Assembly: GCA_013284265.1 (NCBI GenBank)
Contig: JABTBR010000004.1
Span: 1 to 64,000 of the forward strand
Direction of reading: 5' to 3'
From: Oxalobacteraceae bacterium
Lineage (GTDB): Bacteria; Pseudomonadota; Gammaproteobacteria; Burkholderiales; Burkholderiaceae_D
DNA: 64,000 bases
Shown: positions 18,669 to 27,393 of the stretch, piece after piece
Numbering within the stretch: position 1 is the first letter of the stretch
Layout: each line of letters starts with the position of its first letter
Program-made: the position numbers and the translations under genes
The notes under the pieces: generated by a model
The model's database searches: none
What the model was told of the DNA's origin: nothing
What the model saw: the letters and a program-made list of their open reading frames with translations, nothing else

Positions 18669-18794
18669 CGTGCCCGCCGCGAGCGTGTCGACGATCCACT
18701 TCGTCATGTCGTTGAAGCCCTTGTGCATGTCGGAGCGCAGTTCAGCGAATTTCCCTTCAATCTTCGCTTCCATGGTCGCAATGCGGCCACCCAT
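18669..18794 (-). pseudogene. Fragment of a coiled-coil membrane protein gene
   Basis: On the minus strand these codons read MEAKIEGKFAELRSDMHKGF followed by NDMTKWIVDTLAAG. This closely parallels the middle of the hypothetical protein at 44935-45327 (ELAALQGEMNKGFADMVKWVVGTAMALG). Similarity stops just at the start of the expected membrane helix, where the sequence runs into the end of the convergent solute-binding gene. No start with a clear ribosome-binding site or intact C-terminus is visible. It is best read as a truncated relic. Confidence 0.55.
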
Positions 18795-18837
18795 CCCGAA
18801 TACCCGTGACTTATAATGAATTTCCTCGTGTCAAGAC

Positions 18838-19626
18838 ATGGAGCCTCCCTTGCCTCGCTTGTCCGCCAAGTTCCGCCATGCCGGCGTGCTGGTTTCGGCA
18901 CTGTTGTTGTGCGGCATCGTGATGGCCGCGACAGAGGTCCGCACGGCCGCGCAGGTGGGCACTGAGCCGAAATTTCAAACCGATGCAGGTAGCGGTGCGG
19001 TCGTCGGGATCTGCATCGATATCATGCGCGCCATCGAGCGCCAGGACCCCAGCCTCAGCTTCAGCGGCCAGCAAGACTGGCAGCCCTTGACCCGTATATA
19101 CTCCGCTATGGATCATGCCAGGCTGGATGCCAGTTGCGGTCTGTCGCACTCGCCTGAGCGGGACAAGAAATACAACTATGTCGGTCCGGTGCTGTTCAGC
19201 ATACGCTACCATCTGATCGCGCGCCTCGATGACCCGGTTTCGGTCAGCAACTGGGACGATGTGCGCAAGCTGGGGCCGGATAATATTGTGTTGGCCAATC
19301 GCGGCTTTGCCGCAGTGACGATACTGGAAAATGCCGGTGTTGAGCAAATCGACTCCGGTGCGGCGAGCCCCCAGTTGAACGTGCAAAAATTGCTGGCCCG
19401 CCGCGGCCGCTTTTTCTTTCATCGCGCTCCAGGCCTGCAGGCCACATTGAACCGCACCGGTTACGGCAGCAAGCTCCGGATATTGCCGACGGAAATGGCG
19501 AGCAGCAAGCTGTACTTTGTCGTCGGTAAGCATGTGGGGGAAAACCTGATCGTCCGCTTGCGCAACGCATTGCTGGCGCTGGAAAAAAGCGGCGAGCTCG
19601 AACGCATCGCCAACAGCTGGGAATAG
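18838..19626 (+). CDS. Second periplasmic solute-binding (SBP_bac_3-like) protein
   Basis: The 262-residue protein has an N-terminal export helix (HAGVLVSALLLCGIVMAA, about residues 14-31). A binding-protein fold follows: VVGICIDIMRAIERQDPSLSF, DASCGLSHSPERDKKYNYVGPVLFSIRYHLIARLDD, and a final LLALEKSGELERIANSW. It belongs to the same broad family as the preceding gene but is only distantly similar to it. No transporter partner is nearby. A TATAAT at 18812-18817 lies 20 bases before the ATG, a plausible -10 box. The ligand cannot be inferred. After it, 153 bases of mostly AT-richer DNA lead to the SWIM gene. Confidence 0.8.
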   Translation: MEPPLPRLSAKFRHAGVLVSALLLCGIVMAATEVRTAAQVGTEPKFQTDAGSGAVVGICIDIMRAIERQDPSLSFSGQQDWQPLTRIYSAMDHARLDASCGLSHSPERDKKYNYVGPVLFSIRYHLIARLDDPVSVSNWDDVRKLGPDNIVLANRGFAAVTILENAGVEQIDSGAASPQLNVQKLLARRGRFFFHRAPGLQATLNRTGYGSKLRILPTEMASSKLYFVVGKHVGENLIVRLRNALLALEKSGELERIANSWE

Positions 19627-19779
19627 GCGTGCGCTTGCTTCAGACTGGCGACACGGCAAGAAGCCCAGGCCAACTTTCCTGGCGCATGGGCTGGGGGGAC
19701 TGGATTTTGCTGCTCCAACACATCATAATTGCATATTAAGTAAGCTTTCCCATGCTTACGCAATTCCACCCACATTTTA

Positions 19780-21162
19780 ATGACACTGACGACAGATCAA
19801 ATCCTGGCACTCGCGCCAGACCCGGCTTCGGCGAAAGCGGGTAGCGCTCAATCGAGCCAGTCCAAATGGTCCGGACTTGGCGGCCACGCGCAAGCCTTGT
19901 GGGGACTGTGCCAGGGCAGCGGCAAAGACCCCTACAAAGCCCAGATCGAATTGGCTGGCCCTGCCTTCAAGTGTAGCTGCCCCAGCCGCAAATTCCCCTG
20001 CAAGCACGGGCTGGGACTGTATCTGCTGTATGCCAGCAACGCGGCGGCCTTTGCCGGAACGAATGCGCCCGACTGGGTCAGCGACTGGCTGCAAAGCCGC
20101 GAGCAGCGCAGTGAAAAAAAAGCCGCCAAACTGGCCGATGCCGAGGCCGCACAAACCCCGGCCGAACTCGCGGCCCGCGAACAAGGCCAGCAAAAACGCC
20201 AGGAACGGCGCGAGGGAAACGTCGAAGCCGGCCTCGCGGTGCTCGACACCTGGCTGGCCGATCTGGCGCGCGACGGCCTGGCGGGCCTGCGCAGCAAACC
20301 GGCCAAGGATTGGGAAACCATGGCGGCCCGCCTGGTCGATAGCCAGGCGGCGGGACTGGCGGCGCGGGTAAGGCGCGCAGGCATGCTGATCTATGGTTCA
20401 AGCGCGCATGCCTGGGAAGTGCCGGTGGCGCGCGAGTTGGCGCAACTTGCCCTGTTGAGCCAGGGTTACCGGAATATGGACAGCCTGCCCGCCGCCTTGC
20501 GGCAGGATGTGCGCAGCGCGATCGGCTGGGTGCTCAACCAGGACGAAGTGCTGGCGGCGGAGGGCAGCAGCGATCTCTGGACCGTGTGCGGCAATCATAC
20601 CCAGGATGAGGCGCGCGTTAGCCGCCGCGCTTGCTACCTGCACGGCCAGCGCAGTGGGCGCTGGGCCATGCTGCTGCAGTTTTCGGCCGGTGCGCAGGCG
20701 TTGCCACCGCCGTTGCTGCCGGGCACCGCTTATCAGGGGACGGTTCACTTTTATCCCGGCGCAGCGCCGTTGCGGGTGGCTTTCGGCGCCGATATGCAGA
20801 TGAGCGGCGCCGCTGGTGCCGCCAACGCCGGCGTGGGCTCCGCACCGGCTCCCGCTTCGGACATCACCGGCTTGCTGACCGAATTTGCCCATGTGCTGGC
20901 ACGCAATCCATTCACGGAACACCACCCTATGCTGTTGGAACAAGTCATTCCGCAACAGCTGGATGGCCAGTTTGTGCTGCGCGCTCAGGACGGCGCGCTG
21001 CTGCCGATCGACCCCGGCTTCCGCCACGGCTGGCAGTTGCACGCGCTCGCGGGCGGCGCCCCGGTTCGCGTGTGTGGTCTGTGGAACGGCTACGCCTTGC
21101 TGCCGCTGGCCGTGACATGCCACGGACGCCCGTACACCCTCGATGGCGGGAGCGGGCAATGA
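19780..21162 (+). CDS. SWIM zinc-finger protein, first gene of the MoxR/VWA operon
   Basis: The 460-residue protein carries the SWIM motif CSCPSRKFPCKH (Cys65, Cys67, Cys74, His76), a zinc-binding module for nucleic acid or protein contacts. The stretch at about 100-150 is rich in Ala, Glu, Arg and Lys and probably helical. The remainder has no recognised catalytic motif. Its stop overlaps the next ATG (ATGA), the first of four such overlaps in this operon. The set resembles the E. coli yeh genes, where a SWIM protein (YehQ) accompanies a MoxR ATPase and a VWA protein. Its molecular role is unknown. Confidence 0.85.
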   Translation: MTLTTDQILALAPDPASAKAGSAQSSQSKWSGLGGHAQALWGLCQGSGKDPYKAQIELAGPAFKCSCPSRKFPCKHGLGLYLLYASNAAAFAGTNAPDWVSDWLQSREQRSEKKAAKLADAEAAQTPAELAAREQGQQKRQERREGNVEAGLAVLDTWLADLARDGLAGLRSKPAKDWETMAARLVDSQAAGLAARVRRAGMLIYGSSAHAWEVPVARELAQLALLSQGYRNMDSLPAALRQDVRSAIGWVLNQDEVLAAEGSSDLWTVCGNHTQDEARVSRRACYLHGQRSGRWAMLLQFSAGAQALPPPLLPGTAYQGTVHFYPGAAPLRVAFGADMQMSGAAGAANAGVGSAPAPASDITGLLTEFAHVLARNPFTEHHPMLLEQVIPQQLDGQFVLRAQDGALLPIDPGFRHGWQLHALAGGAPVRVCGLWNGYALLPLAVTCHGRPYTLDGGSGQ

Positions 21163-22766
21163 ACCTGAACCTGTCCCTTCACAAGGCCTTGCTGGCGGGC
21201 GTGGCGCGTGCGCCTATCGGTCCCGATAGTGCCGATATCGCCCTGCGGCCGCTGCTCGCCAGCGTGCCCGAACCCTTACGTCTGTGGCACAGCGTGGCCG
21301 CGAGCGATCTGTGGCAGCGGGCCGGATTTCAGCCATCGCAAGCGACGCCGCAAACGGCCTGCGTTGAGGAGCGAACCTGTCCGCGTGCGGCCGAACAGAT
21401 GCTCGACCAGATCTTGCGCGGCATTCATCCCGAACAGCTGCTCAACTGGCTGGCCCTGGCGCAGCAACACGGCATGAAGCTGCCGCACGCTGCGCTGGTG
21501 CCCTTGCTGGACATGGGCATGCAAAAACCGGCCTTGCGTATTGCGCTGAGCCGCCTGCTGGGCCAGCGCGGCCAATGGCTGCTGGCCCAGTACCCGGCCT
21601 GGTCCGATGCTTTCCAGCTGGCAGGAGAGGAGAGTGCGGAGACGCACTGGCAGTTGGGTACGCTTGAGCAACGCTGCCTGGCCTTGCAGGCGATGCGGCG
21701 TGCCGATCCTGTCGCGGCCCTGGCCGCGCTTGCCGCAGGCTGGGCGCAGGAAACGCTGGAGGGCCGCAGCGCGCTGCTGCCTTGCCTGGCCACTGGATTG
21801 GGGCCGCTTGATGAGGACTTCCTCGAACAGGCGCTGGACGATAAACGCAAGGAAGTCAGGATGGCGGCCCAGCAATTGCTGGGATGCCTGCCCGGTTCCC
21901 GGTTGAGTGAGCGCTGCAAGACGCGTCTGACAGCGTTAATGGCACTCGAACGCAAGACTGGACTGGGCGCGCGGCTGGGGGCGATGCTCGGCATGGAAGG
22001 ATTGCCGACCTTGACGCTGGTGCTGCCCGAGACCTGCGACAAGGCCATGAAGCGCGATGGCATCGGCATCCAGTCGCACTACGGCATGGGCGAAAAAGCC
22101 GGCTGGATACTCGACCTGATGCGCTGCGTTGCGCCGGCGCACTGGAGCGTAACCTGGCAGTTGGCGCCGCAGCAAGTGCTCGCCGTGCTGGCGCAGCAGG
22201 AATTCAAGACCGCCCTGATCACCGGACTGGTACAGGCTTCGGCACGCACCTTGAGCGTGCAGCCCAGCGCCGCCGCCATCGACTGGTTTGTGATGCTGGC
22301 GGGCGATGGCGCCCAAGTGAAGACGGAGTTGAATATCCCCGGCATGCTGATGCACGATCTGGAGCGCCTGCCGCAGCCGGAGCAGGAAGGCATCGTGTTG
22401 CACTGGCTGGAGGATGGATCGAGCGGCACGCATGGCTTCGACCTGGCGCTGGCGTGGGCAGGCCAGCGTAGCGGAGCCGAGGGCGCCGCGTTCCCGTCCG
22501 CGCTGTCCGATCAGCTATCGCGCCGCTTGCTGGCGATCATCCAGCGCCAGATGGTGGCGGCGCCGCAGCCGGGCTATCACACGCGCGGCCAGTTTGCCGT
22601 GCTGGCGCAGGCGCTGGCCGCCACCAGCCTGGACTACGCGCACGCCAACTGGCCCGCCAGCGACTGGGAGCACTGGCCGCAATGGCGCGCGCTGGTCGAC
22701 GGTTTGATCGACACACTACAATTTCGCCACACTATGCAGAGCAGTTTTTTGGAGACAGACGCATGA
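21159..22766 (+). CDS. DUF5691-family protein
   Basis: The 535-residue product starts at the ATG overlapping the SWIM stop (MNLNLSLHKALLAGVARAPI). It is mainly helical with repeat-like segments such as ALRIALSRLLGQRGQWLLAQYP and LDDKRKEVRMAAQQLLGCLPGS, recalling HEAT-type scaffolds, and it has no obvious active site. I assign DUF5691 by its position between a SWIM protein and a MoxR ATPase and by the N-terminal pattern; the function of that family is unknown. Longer readings starting inside the SWIM gene are shadows. It is coupled by ATGA to the ATPase gene. Confidence 0.75.
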   Translation: MNLNLSLHKALLAGVARAPIGPDSADIALRPLLASVPEPLRLWHSVAASDLWQRAGFQPSQATPQTACVEERTCPRAAEQMLDQILRGIHPEQLLNWLALAQQHGMKLPHAALVPLLDMGMQKPALRIALSRLLGQRGQWLLAQYPAWSDAFQLAGEESAETHWQLGTLEQRCLALQAMRRADPVAALAALAAGWAQETLEGRSALLPCLATGLGPLDEDFLEQALDDKRKEVRMAAQQLLGCLPGSRLSERCKTRLTALMALERKTGLGARLGAMLGMEGLPTLTLVLPETCDKAMKRDGIGIQSHYGMGEKAGWILDLMRCVAPAHWSVTWQLAPQQVLAVLAQQEFKTALITGLVQASARTLSVQPSAAAIDWFVMLAGDGAQVKTELNIPGMLMHDLERLPQPEQEGIVLHWLEDGSSGTHGFDLALAWAGQRSGAEGAAFPSALSDQLSRRLLAIIQRQMVAAPQPGYHTRGQFAVLAQALAATSLDYAHANWPASDWEHWPQWRALVDGLIDTLQFRHTMQSSFLETDA

Positions 22767-23854
22767 GCACCGCAATCACCAATGTAATGAGACAGCACGC
22801 CGAGCAACAGTACGCGCATGAACTGAGCGCGCTGAAAGAAGCCGACGAGCGCCAGCGTCCACCCAACTGGGAATTGTCGCCCTGGGCCGTGGCGACCTAT
22901 CTGCTGGGCGGCAAGCTCGACAACGGATTCGAGATCAGCCCCAAGTACATCGGCAAGCGCCGCCTGATCGAAATCGCCGTCGCCACGCTGGCGACCGACC
23001 GTGCGCTGTTGCTGCTGGGCGTGCCCGGCACGGCCAAGTCCTGGGTGTCGGAACACCTGGCCGCCGCCATCAGCGGCAACTCGACGCTGGTGGTGCAGGG
23101 CACCGCCGGTACCGCCGAGGAAACCATCCGTTACGGCTGGAACTACGCCCAACTGCTGGCCAAGGGCCCGAGCCTGGATGCGGTCGTGCCCAGCCCGGTC
23201 ATGCGCGCCATGCGCACCGGCAAGATCGCCCGTATCGAAGAGCTGACCCGGATTCCGGCCGAGGTGCAGGACAGCTTCATCAGCCTGCTGTCCGAGAAAA
23301 TCCTGCCGATTCCCGAACTGGACGACTATGTGCAGGCGGCCAAGGGCTTCAACGTGATCGCCACGGCGAACGACCGCGACCGCGGCGTCAATGAATTGTC
23401 GAGCGCCCTCAAGCGGCGCTTCAATACGGTTGTACTGCCCCTGCCCGATTCGGCCGACGAGGAAGTGACGATCGTGGAATCACGCGTCGCCAGCCTGGGG
23501 CGTTCGCTGGAGCTGCCTGTCGAAAAGCCGGCGCTGCAGGAAATCCGCCGCATCGTCACCATCTTCCGCGAGCTGCGTTCCGGCCAGACCGACGACGGCA
23601 AGATCAAGCTCAAATCGCCATCGGCCAGCATGAGCACGGCCGAAGCCATCGCGGTGGTCACCAATGGCATGTCGCTGGCGGCGCACTTCGGCGACGGCAC
23701 CTTGCGCGGTGCCGACATGGCCTCGTCGATGGTGGGCGCGATCGTCAAGGACCCGGTGCAAGACCGTTTGATCATGCTGGAATACCTGGAAACCGTCGTC
23801 AAGGAACGTGAAGGCTGGAAGGATCTGTACCGCGCCTGCCACGCCGTGCTATGA
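22763..23854 (+). CDS. MoxR-type AAA+ ATPase (YehL-like)
   Basis: The 363-residue ATPase has Walker A GVPGTAKS at residues 86-93. The Walker B region reads KIARIEELTRIPAEVQDSFISLL, with Glu-Glu where many MoxR proteins have Asp-Glu. Sensor 1 is NVIATANDRDRGVNELSSALKRRFNTV, which also includes the arginine-finger region. MoxR ATPases work as hexameric remodelling chaperones with a VWA partner, and the partner is encoded two genes on. GGAGACAG precedes the ATG at 22763. The gene overlaps both neighbours by four bases. Confidence 0.92.
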   Translation: MSTAITNVMRQHAEQQYAHELSALKEADERQRPPNWELSPWAVATYLLGGKLDNGFEISPKYIGKRRLIEIAVATLATDRALLLLGVPGTAKSWVSEHLAAAISGNSTLVVQGTAGTAEETIRYGWNYAQLLAKGPSLDAVVPSPVMRAMRTGKIARIEELTRIPAEVQDSFISLLSEKILPIPELDDYVQAAKGFNVIATANDRDRGVNELSSALKRRFNTVVLPLPDSADEEVTIVESRVASLGRSLELPVEKPALQEIRRIVTIFRELRSGQTDDGKIKLKSPSASMSTAEAIAVVTNGMSLAAHFGDGTLRGADMASSMVGAIVKDPVQDRLIMLEYLETVVKEREGWKDLYRACHAVL

Positions 23855-26196
23855 CGCTGCATTTACTGGGCATACGCCACCACGGGCCGGGGTGCGCGCG
23901 CAGCGTGGCGCAGGCCCTGGCGCAGCTGCGGCCGGACCTGATCCTGATCGAAGGCCCACCCGAGGCCGACGCGCTGCTGGCACTGGCCGCGCGGACCGAC
24001 ATGCGCCCGCCGGTGGCGCTGCTGATCTACGCGCCGGCCATGCCACGCCATGCGGTGTATTACCCCTTCGCCGAATTTTCGCCCGAGTGGCAAGCCATCC
24101 AGTACGGCCAGGCGCACGCGATACCGACCCGCTTCATCGACCTGCCGCAAGCGCATGCGCTGGCGCAGGCCATGACGGCGGACGATGCGCCGGCCGAAGG
24201 CGGCAGCGACGCCGGCAGCGGCGCCGACAGCGGCGCCGACAGCGGCGCCGACAGCGGCGCCGACAGCGCGGACATTGCCGGCGATGTGGACGACACCAAT
24301 GTGGACGACGCCGGCCTGGTCCCCGAGCCGGAACCGGCCTTGCGGCGCGGCGACGTGCTGGCCGGCCTGGCGCAGGCCGCCGGCTTTGCCGATTCCGACA
24401 CCTGGTGGGACCACCTGGTCGAACAGCGCCAGGACAGCCTGGAGCTGTTCGCCGCCATCGAGGAAATGATGACGGTGGCGCGCCAGGACCCGGTCCAGCC
24501 GCTGGAACCCCATGAAGCCCGGCGCGAAGCCCATATGCGCCAGATGATACGGCTCGGCATCAAGCAGGGACATCAGAACATCGCCGTCATTTGCGGCGCC
24601 TGGCATGTGCCCGCGCTGCGCGACATGCCCACCGCCAAGCACGACAAGGACCTGCTCAGCGATCTGCCCAAAGCCAAGGTCGCGGCCACCTGGACCCCGT
24701 GGAGCTACGGCCGTCTGAGTTTTAACAGCGGCTACGGGGCAGGGGTGCAGGCGCCCGGCTGGTACCATCATCTGTGGCACACGCCGCATAAGGCGCCGGT
24801 GTACTGGCTGGCCGATGCCGTCCGTCTGCTGCGCAAGCACGGGCTGGACGCCTCCTCGGCCCACATGATCGAAGCGCTGCGTCTGGCCGATACGCTGGCC
24901 AGTCTGCGCGAGCGTTCGCGTGCCGGCCTGGGCGAACTGCTGGAAGCGCTGCAAAGCGTGCTGTTTGGCGACAGCGACGCCCCTTTGCGGCTGATCGAGC
25001 GCGAGCTGCTGGTCAATGACCGCCTCGGTGGGGTGCCGGCCGACACGCCGACCCTGCCGCTGCCGCAAGACGTGCGCCAACTGCAAAAGCGCCACCGGAT
25101 GGCGCCGCGCGCCGACCAGATCGACCTTGAGCTCGACCTGCGCCAGCCCGCCCATCTCGATAAAAGCACTTTCTTGCATCGGCTGGCCCTGCTGGACATT
25201 GCCTGGGGCAAGACGCGTGTGGTGCATGGCAAGAGCGGCAGCTTCCATGAACAATGGAAGCTGGCGTGGGAGCCCGAGTTCGAACTGAAGCTGATCGAGG
25301 CGAATGTCTGGGGGGCGACGCTGGAGCTGGCTTGTTGCGCCAGCCTGTGCCACAAGTCCGGCCAGCTGCAGCAGCTGCCCGAGCTGACCGTGCTGGTGGA
25401 GCGGATGCTGCTGGCCGACGTGCGGCGCGCGGTGCCGGTGCTGATGGCGCGCATGCAGGCCCTGGCCGCCAGCACCCAGGATGCCGGCGTGCTGCTGGCG
25501 GCGCTGGCGCCGCTGGCCAACGTTGTGCGTTACGGTAATGTGCGCGGCAGCAATACCGCCAGCGTCGCCGAAGTGATGGATGGCCTGGTGCAGCGCGCCT
25601 GCATCGCCTTGCCGGTGGCGGCCCGCGGCATCAACGAAGAGGCGGCCCAACTGCTGCTGGGGCAACTGATTCAGGCCGACCAGGCGATCGCCCTGTTGCA
25701 GCTGGCCGAACACAAGGCTGCGTGGATGGCGGCGCTGGAGCAATGCGTCAAGGTCCAGGCGCACCCGCTGATCGCCGGGCGCGCCGTGCGCATCCTGTTC
25801 GAGCAGGACTACTGGAATGTGGAGCAGAGCGCGCAAGCGCTGTCGCTTGCCTGCAGCAATCCGATCAACCCGGGCGCCACGGCCGAATGGCTGGAGGGCT
25901 TCCTGCGCGGCAGCGGCCTGCTGCTGGTGCTGAACGACGCGCTGTGGCACATCCTGAACGGCTGGATCGCCACGCTGCCCGAGCCGGCCTTCACCGAATT
26001 GCTGCCGCTGCTGCGGCGCACCTTCGCCACCTTTGCGGCGCCGGAGCGGCGCCAGTTGGGCGAGCGCGTGGCCCATGGCAGCGTGACGCTGGCGGCGGTC
26101 CCGCTCAACGGCACCGACGCGGCGCGCGCCGCCCTGGTGCTGCCTATCCTGGCGCAGCTGCTGGGCGCCCCAGCGAGTATCGAGGAAATAGCATGA
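23851..26196 (+). CDS. DUF5682-family protein (YehM-like)
   Basis: The 781-residue protein begins MTLHLLGIRHHGPGCARSVAQAL, then ILIEGPPEADALLAL, an N-terminal alpha/beta domain with a conserved GxRHHGPG signature. The middle has HQNIAVICGAWHVPALR. The C-terminal half is helical. Residues about 110-150 form an acidic linker with four exact GADS repeats (see 24220-24267). The length is close to E. coli YehM. The function is unknown; its fixed position between MoxR and VWA genes suggests a substrate or adaptor of the ATPase complex. It overlaps both neighbours by ATGA. Confidence 0.85.
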   Translation: MTLHLLGIRHHGPGCARSVAQALAQLRPDLILIEGPPEADALLALAARTDMRPPVALLIYAPAMPRHAVYYPFAEFSPEWQAIQYGQAHAIPTRFIDLPQAHALAQAMTADDAPAEGGSDAGSGADSGADSGADSGADSADIAGDVDDTNVDDAGLVPEPEPALRRGDVLAGLAQAAGFADSDTWWDHLVEQRQDSLELFAAIEEMMTVARQDPVQPLEPHEARREAHMRQMIRLGIKQGHQNIAVICGAWHVPALRDMPTAKHDKDLLSDLPKAKVAATWTPWSYGRLSFNSGYGAGVQAPGWYHHLWHTPHKAPVYWLADAVRLLRKHGLDASSAHMIEALRLADTLASLRERSRAGLGELLEALQSVLFGDSDAPLRLIERELLVNDRLGGVPADTPTLPLPQDVRQLQKRHRMAPRADQIDLELDLRQPAHLDKSTFLHRLALLDIAWGKTRVVHGKSGSFHEQWKLAWEPEFELKLIEANVWGATLELACCASLCHKSGQLQQLPELTVLVERMLLADVRRAVPVLMARMQALAASTQDAGVLLAALAPLANVVRYGNVRGSNTASVAEVMDGLVQRACIALPVAARGINEEAAQLLLGQLIQADQAIALLQLAEHKAAWMAALEQCVKVQAHPLIAGRAVRILFEQDYWNVEQSAQALSLACSNPINPGATAEWLEGFLRGSGLLLVLNDALWHILNGWIATLPEPAFTELLPLLRRTFATFAAPERRQLGERVAHGSVTLAAVPLNGTDAARAALVLPILAQLLGAPASIEEIA
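24220..24267 (+). repeat. 12-bp tandem repeat coding for (GADS)4
   Basis: Four exact copies of GGCGCCGACAGC lie in frame in the DUF5682 gene, preceded by a related unit. Unit length is a multiple of three, so gain or loss of units changes only linker length and not the reading frame. Confidence 0.95.
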
Positions 26197-27341
26197 GTAC
26201 CGAAAAAATCGGCCAGGCGGCACTGGAACGGCGCTGGCGCCTGATGCTGGGCAGCGAGGCGGAGAACCTGACGCTGCCGGACGCCGATGTGGCGCTGGAA
26301 CGCACCCTAGGCGCGCTGTACGACCAGCGCGAGGGGCGCGGCAGCCTGCAGGGTTCGGCGCCCAATGTGGCGCGCTGGCTGGGCGACATCCGCGAATATT
26401 TTCCCGCCAGCGTGGTGCAGGTGATGCAGAAGGATGCGATGGAGCGCCTCGGCCTTCAGCAGATGCTGCTCGAACCGGAGATGCTGCGCAGTGTGCAGCC
26501 GGACGTGCACCTGGTCGCCACCTTGCTGTCGCTGAACCGCCTGATGCCCAGCAAGACCAGGGAGACCGCGCGCCAGGTGGTGCGCACCGTGGTCGAACAG
26601 CTGGAGCGCCAGCTGGCCAACCCGCTGCGCCAGGCGGTCAGCGGCAGTCTGAACCGGGCAGCCCGCAACCACCGGCCGCGCCACAACGAAATCGACTGGC
26701 TGCGCACCATCCGCGCCAATCTGCGCCACTACCAGGCCGATTACCAGACCATCATCCCCGAGCGCCGCATCGGCTTCGCACGCCGCAGCCAGAGCCTGCG
26801 CGATATTGTGCTGTGCGTGGATCAGAGCGGCTCGATGGCGCCCTCGGTAGTGTATGCCAGCGTGTTCGCGGCGGTGCTGGCCAGTATCAAGGCGGTCAGT
26901 ACCCAGGTGGTGGTGTTCGATACCGCGGTGGTGGACCTGACGCCGCTGCTGGCCGATCCGGTGGACGTGCTGTTTGGCACCCAGCTCGGCGGCGGCACCG
27001 ATATCGACCGTGCGCTGGCCTATTGCCAGGGCCTGGTCAAACGGCCGCAGGAGACAATCTTCGTGCTGATCAGCGATCTGTACGAAGGCGGCAATGCCGC
27101 GCAGATGCTGGCACGCGCCAGCGCCCTGGTCGACAGCGGCGTGCAGATGATCGCCCTGCTGGCGCTCGACGACCACGGGGCGCCAAGCTACGACCATCGT
27201 CATGCTGCGCACTTTGCCAGTCTCGGCATCCCATGTTTCGCCTGCACGCCCGACAAATTCCCCGACCTGATGGCCGCGGCGATCAGGAAGCAGGATATGA
27301 TGGCCTGGGCGGCACAGCACGACATCGCGATCGGCGGCTAG
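26193..27341 (+). CDS. VWA-domain protein, partner of the MoxR ATPase (YehP-like)
   Basis: The 382-residue product has a helical N-terminal region (1-200) and a C-terminal von Willebrand A domain. The metal-dependent adhesion site DQSGS (Asp210, Ser212, Ser214) is intact, with later GGGTDIDRAL (Thr contact) and VLISDLYEGG. MoxR/VWA pairs act together in metal insertion or complex assembly, with VWA binding the target. The ATG at 26193 overlaps the DUF5682 stop and the length agrees with YehP. It ends the operon; the next gene begins 52 bases later with its own leader. Confidence 0.9.
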   Translation: MSTEKIGQAALERRWRLMLGSEAENLTLPDADVALERTLGALYDQREGRGSLQGSAPNVARWLGDIREYFPASVVQVMQKDAMERLGLQQMLLEPEMLRSVQPDVHLVATLLSLNRLMPSKTRETARQVVRTVVEQLERQLANPLRQAVSGSLNRAARNHRPRHNEIDWLRTIRANLRHYQADYQTIIPERRIGFARRSQSLRDIVLCVDQSGSMAPSVVYASVFAAVLASIKAVSTQVVVFDTAVVDLTPLLADPVDVLFGTQLGGGTDIDRALAYCQGLVKRPQETIFVLISDLYEGGNAAQMLARASALVDSGVQMIALLALDDHGAPSYDHRHAAHFASLGIPCFACTPDKFPDLMAAAIRKQDMMAWAAQHDIAIGG

Positions 27342-27393
27342 TTGGCACAGCCTGCCGGGTGCCCGTGGCGGTCTTTCATCTCCAAGGAATCCG

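Noticed and set aside
20631-21158. Longer N-terminus for the DUF5691 protein
   Set aside because: These codons run inside the SWIM gene in another frame and are Arg/Gly-rich; the ATGA overlap start is far better.
24220-24267. CRISPR-like array
   Set aside because: The units are 12 bp, without spacers, and in frame in a gene.
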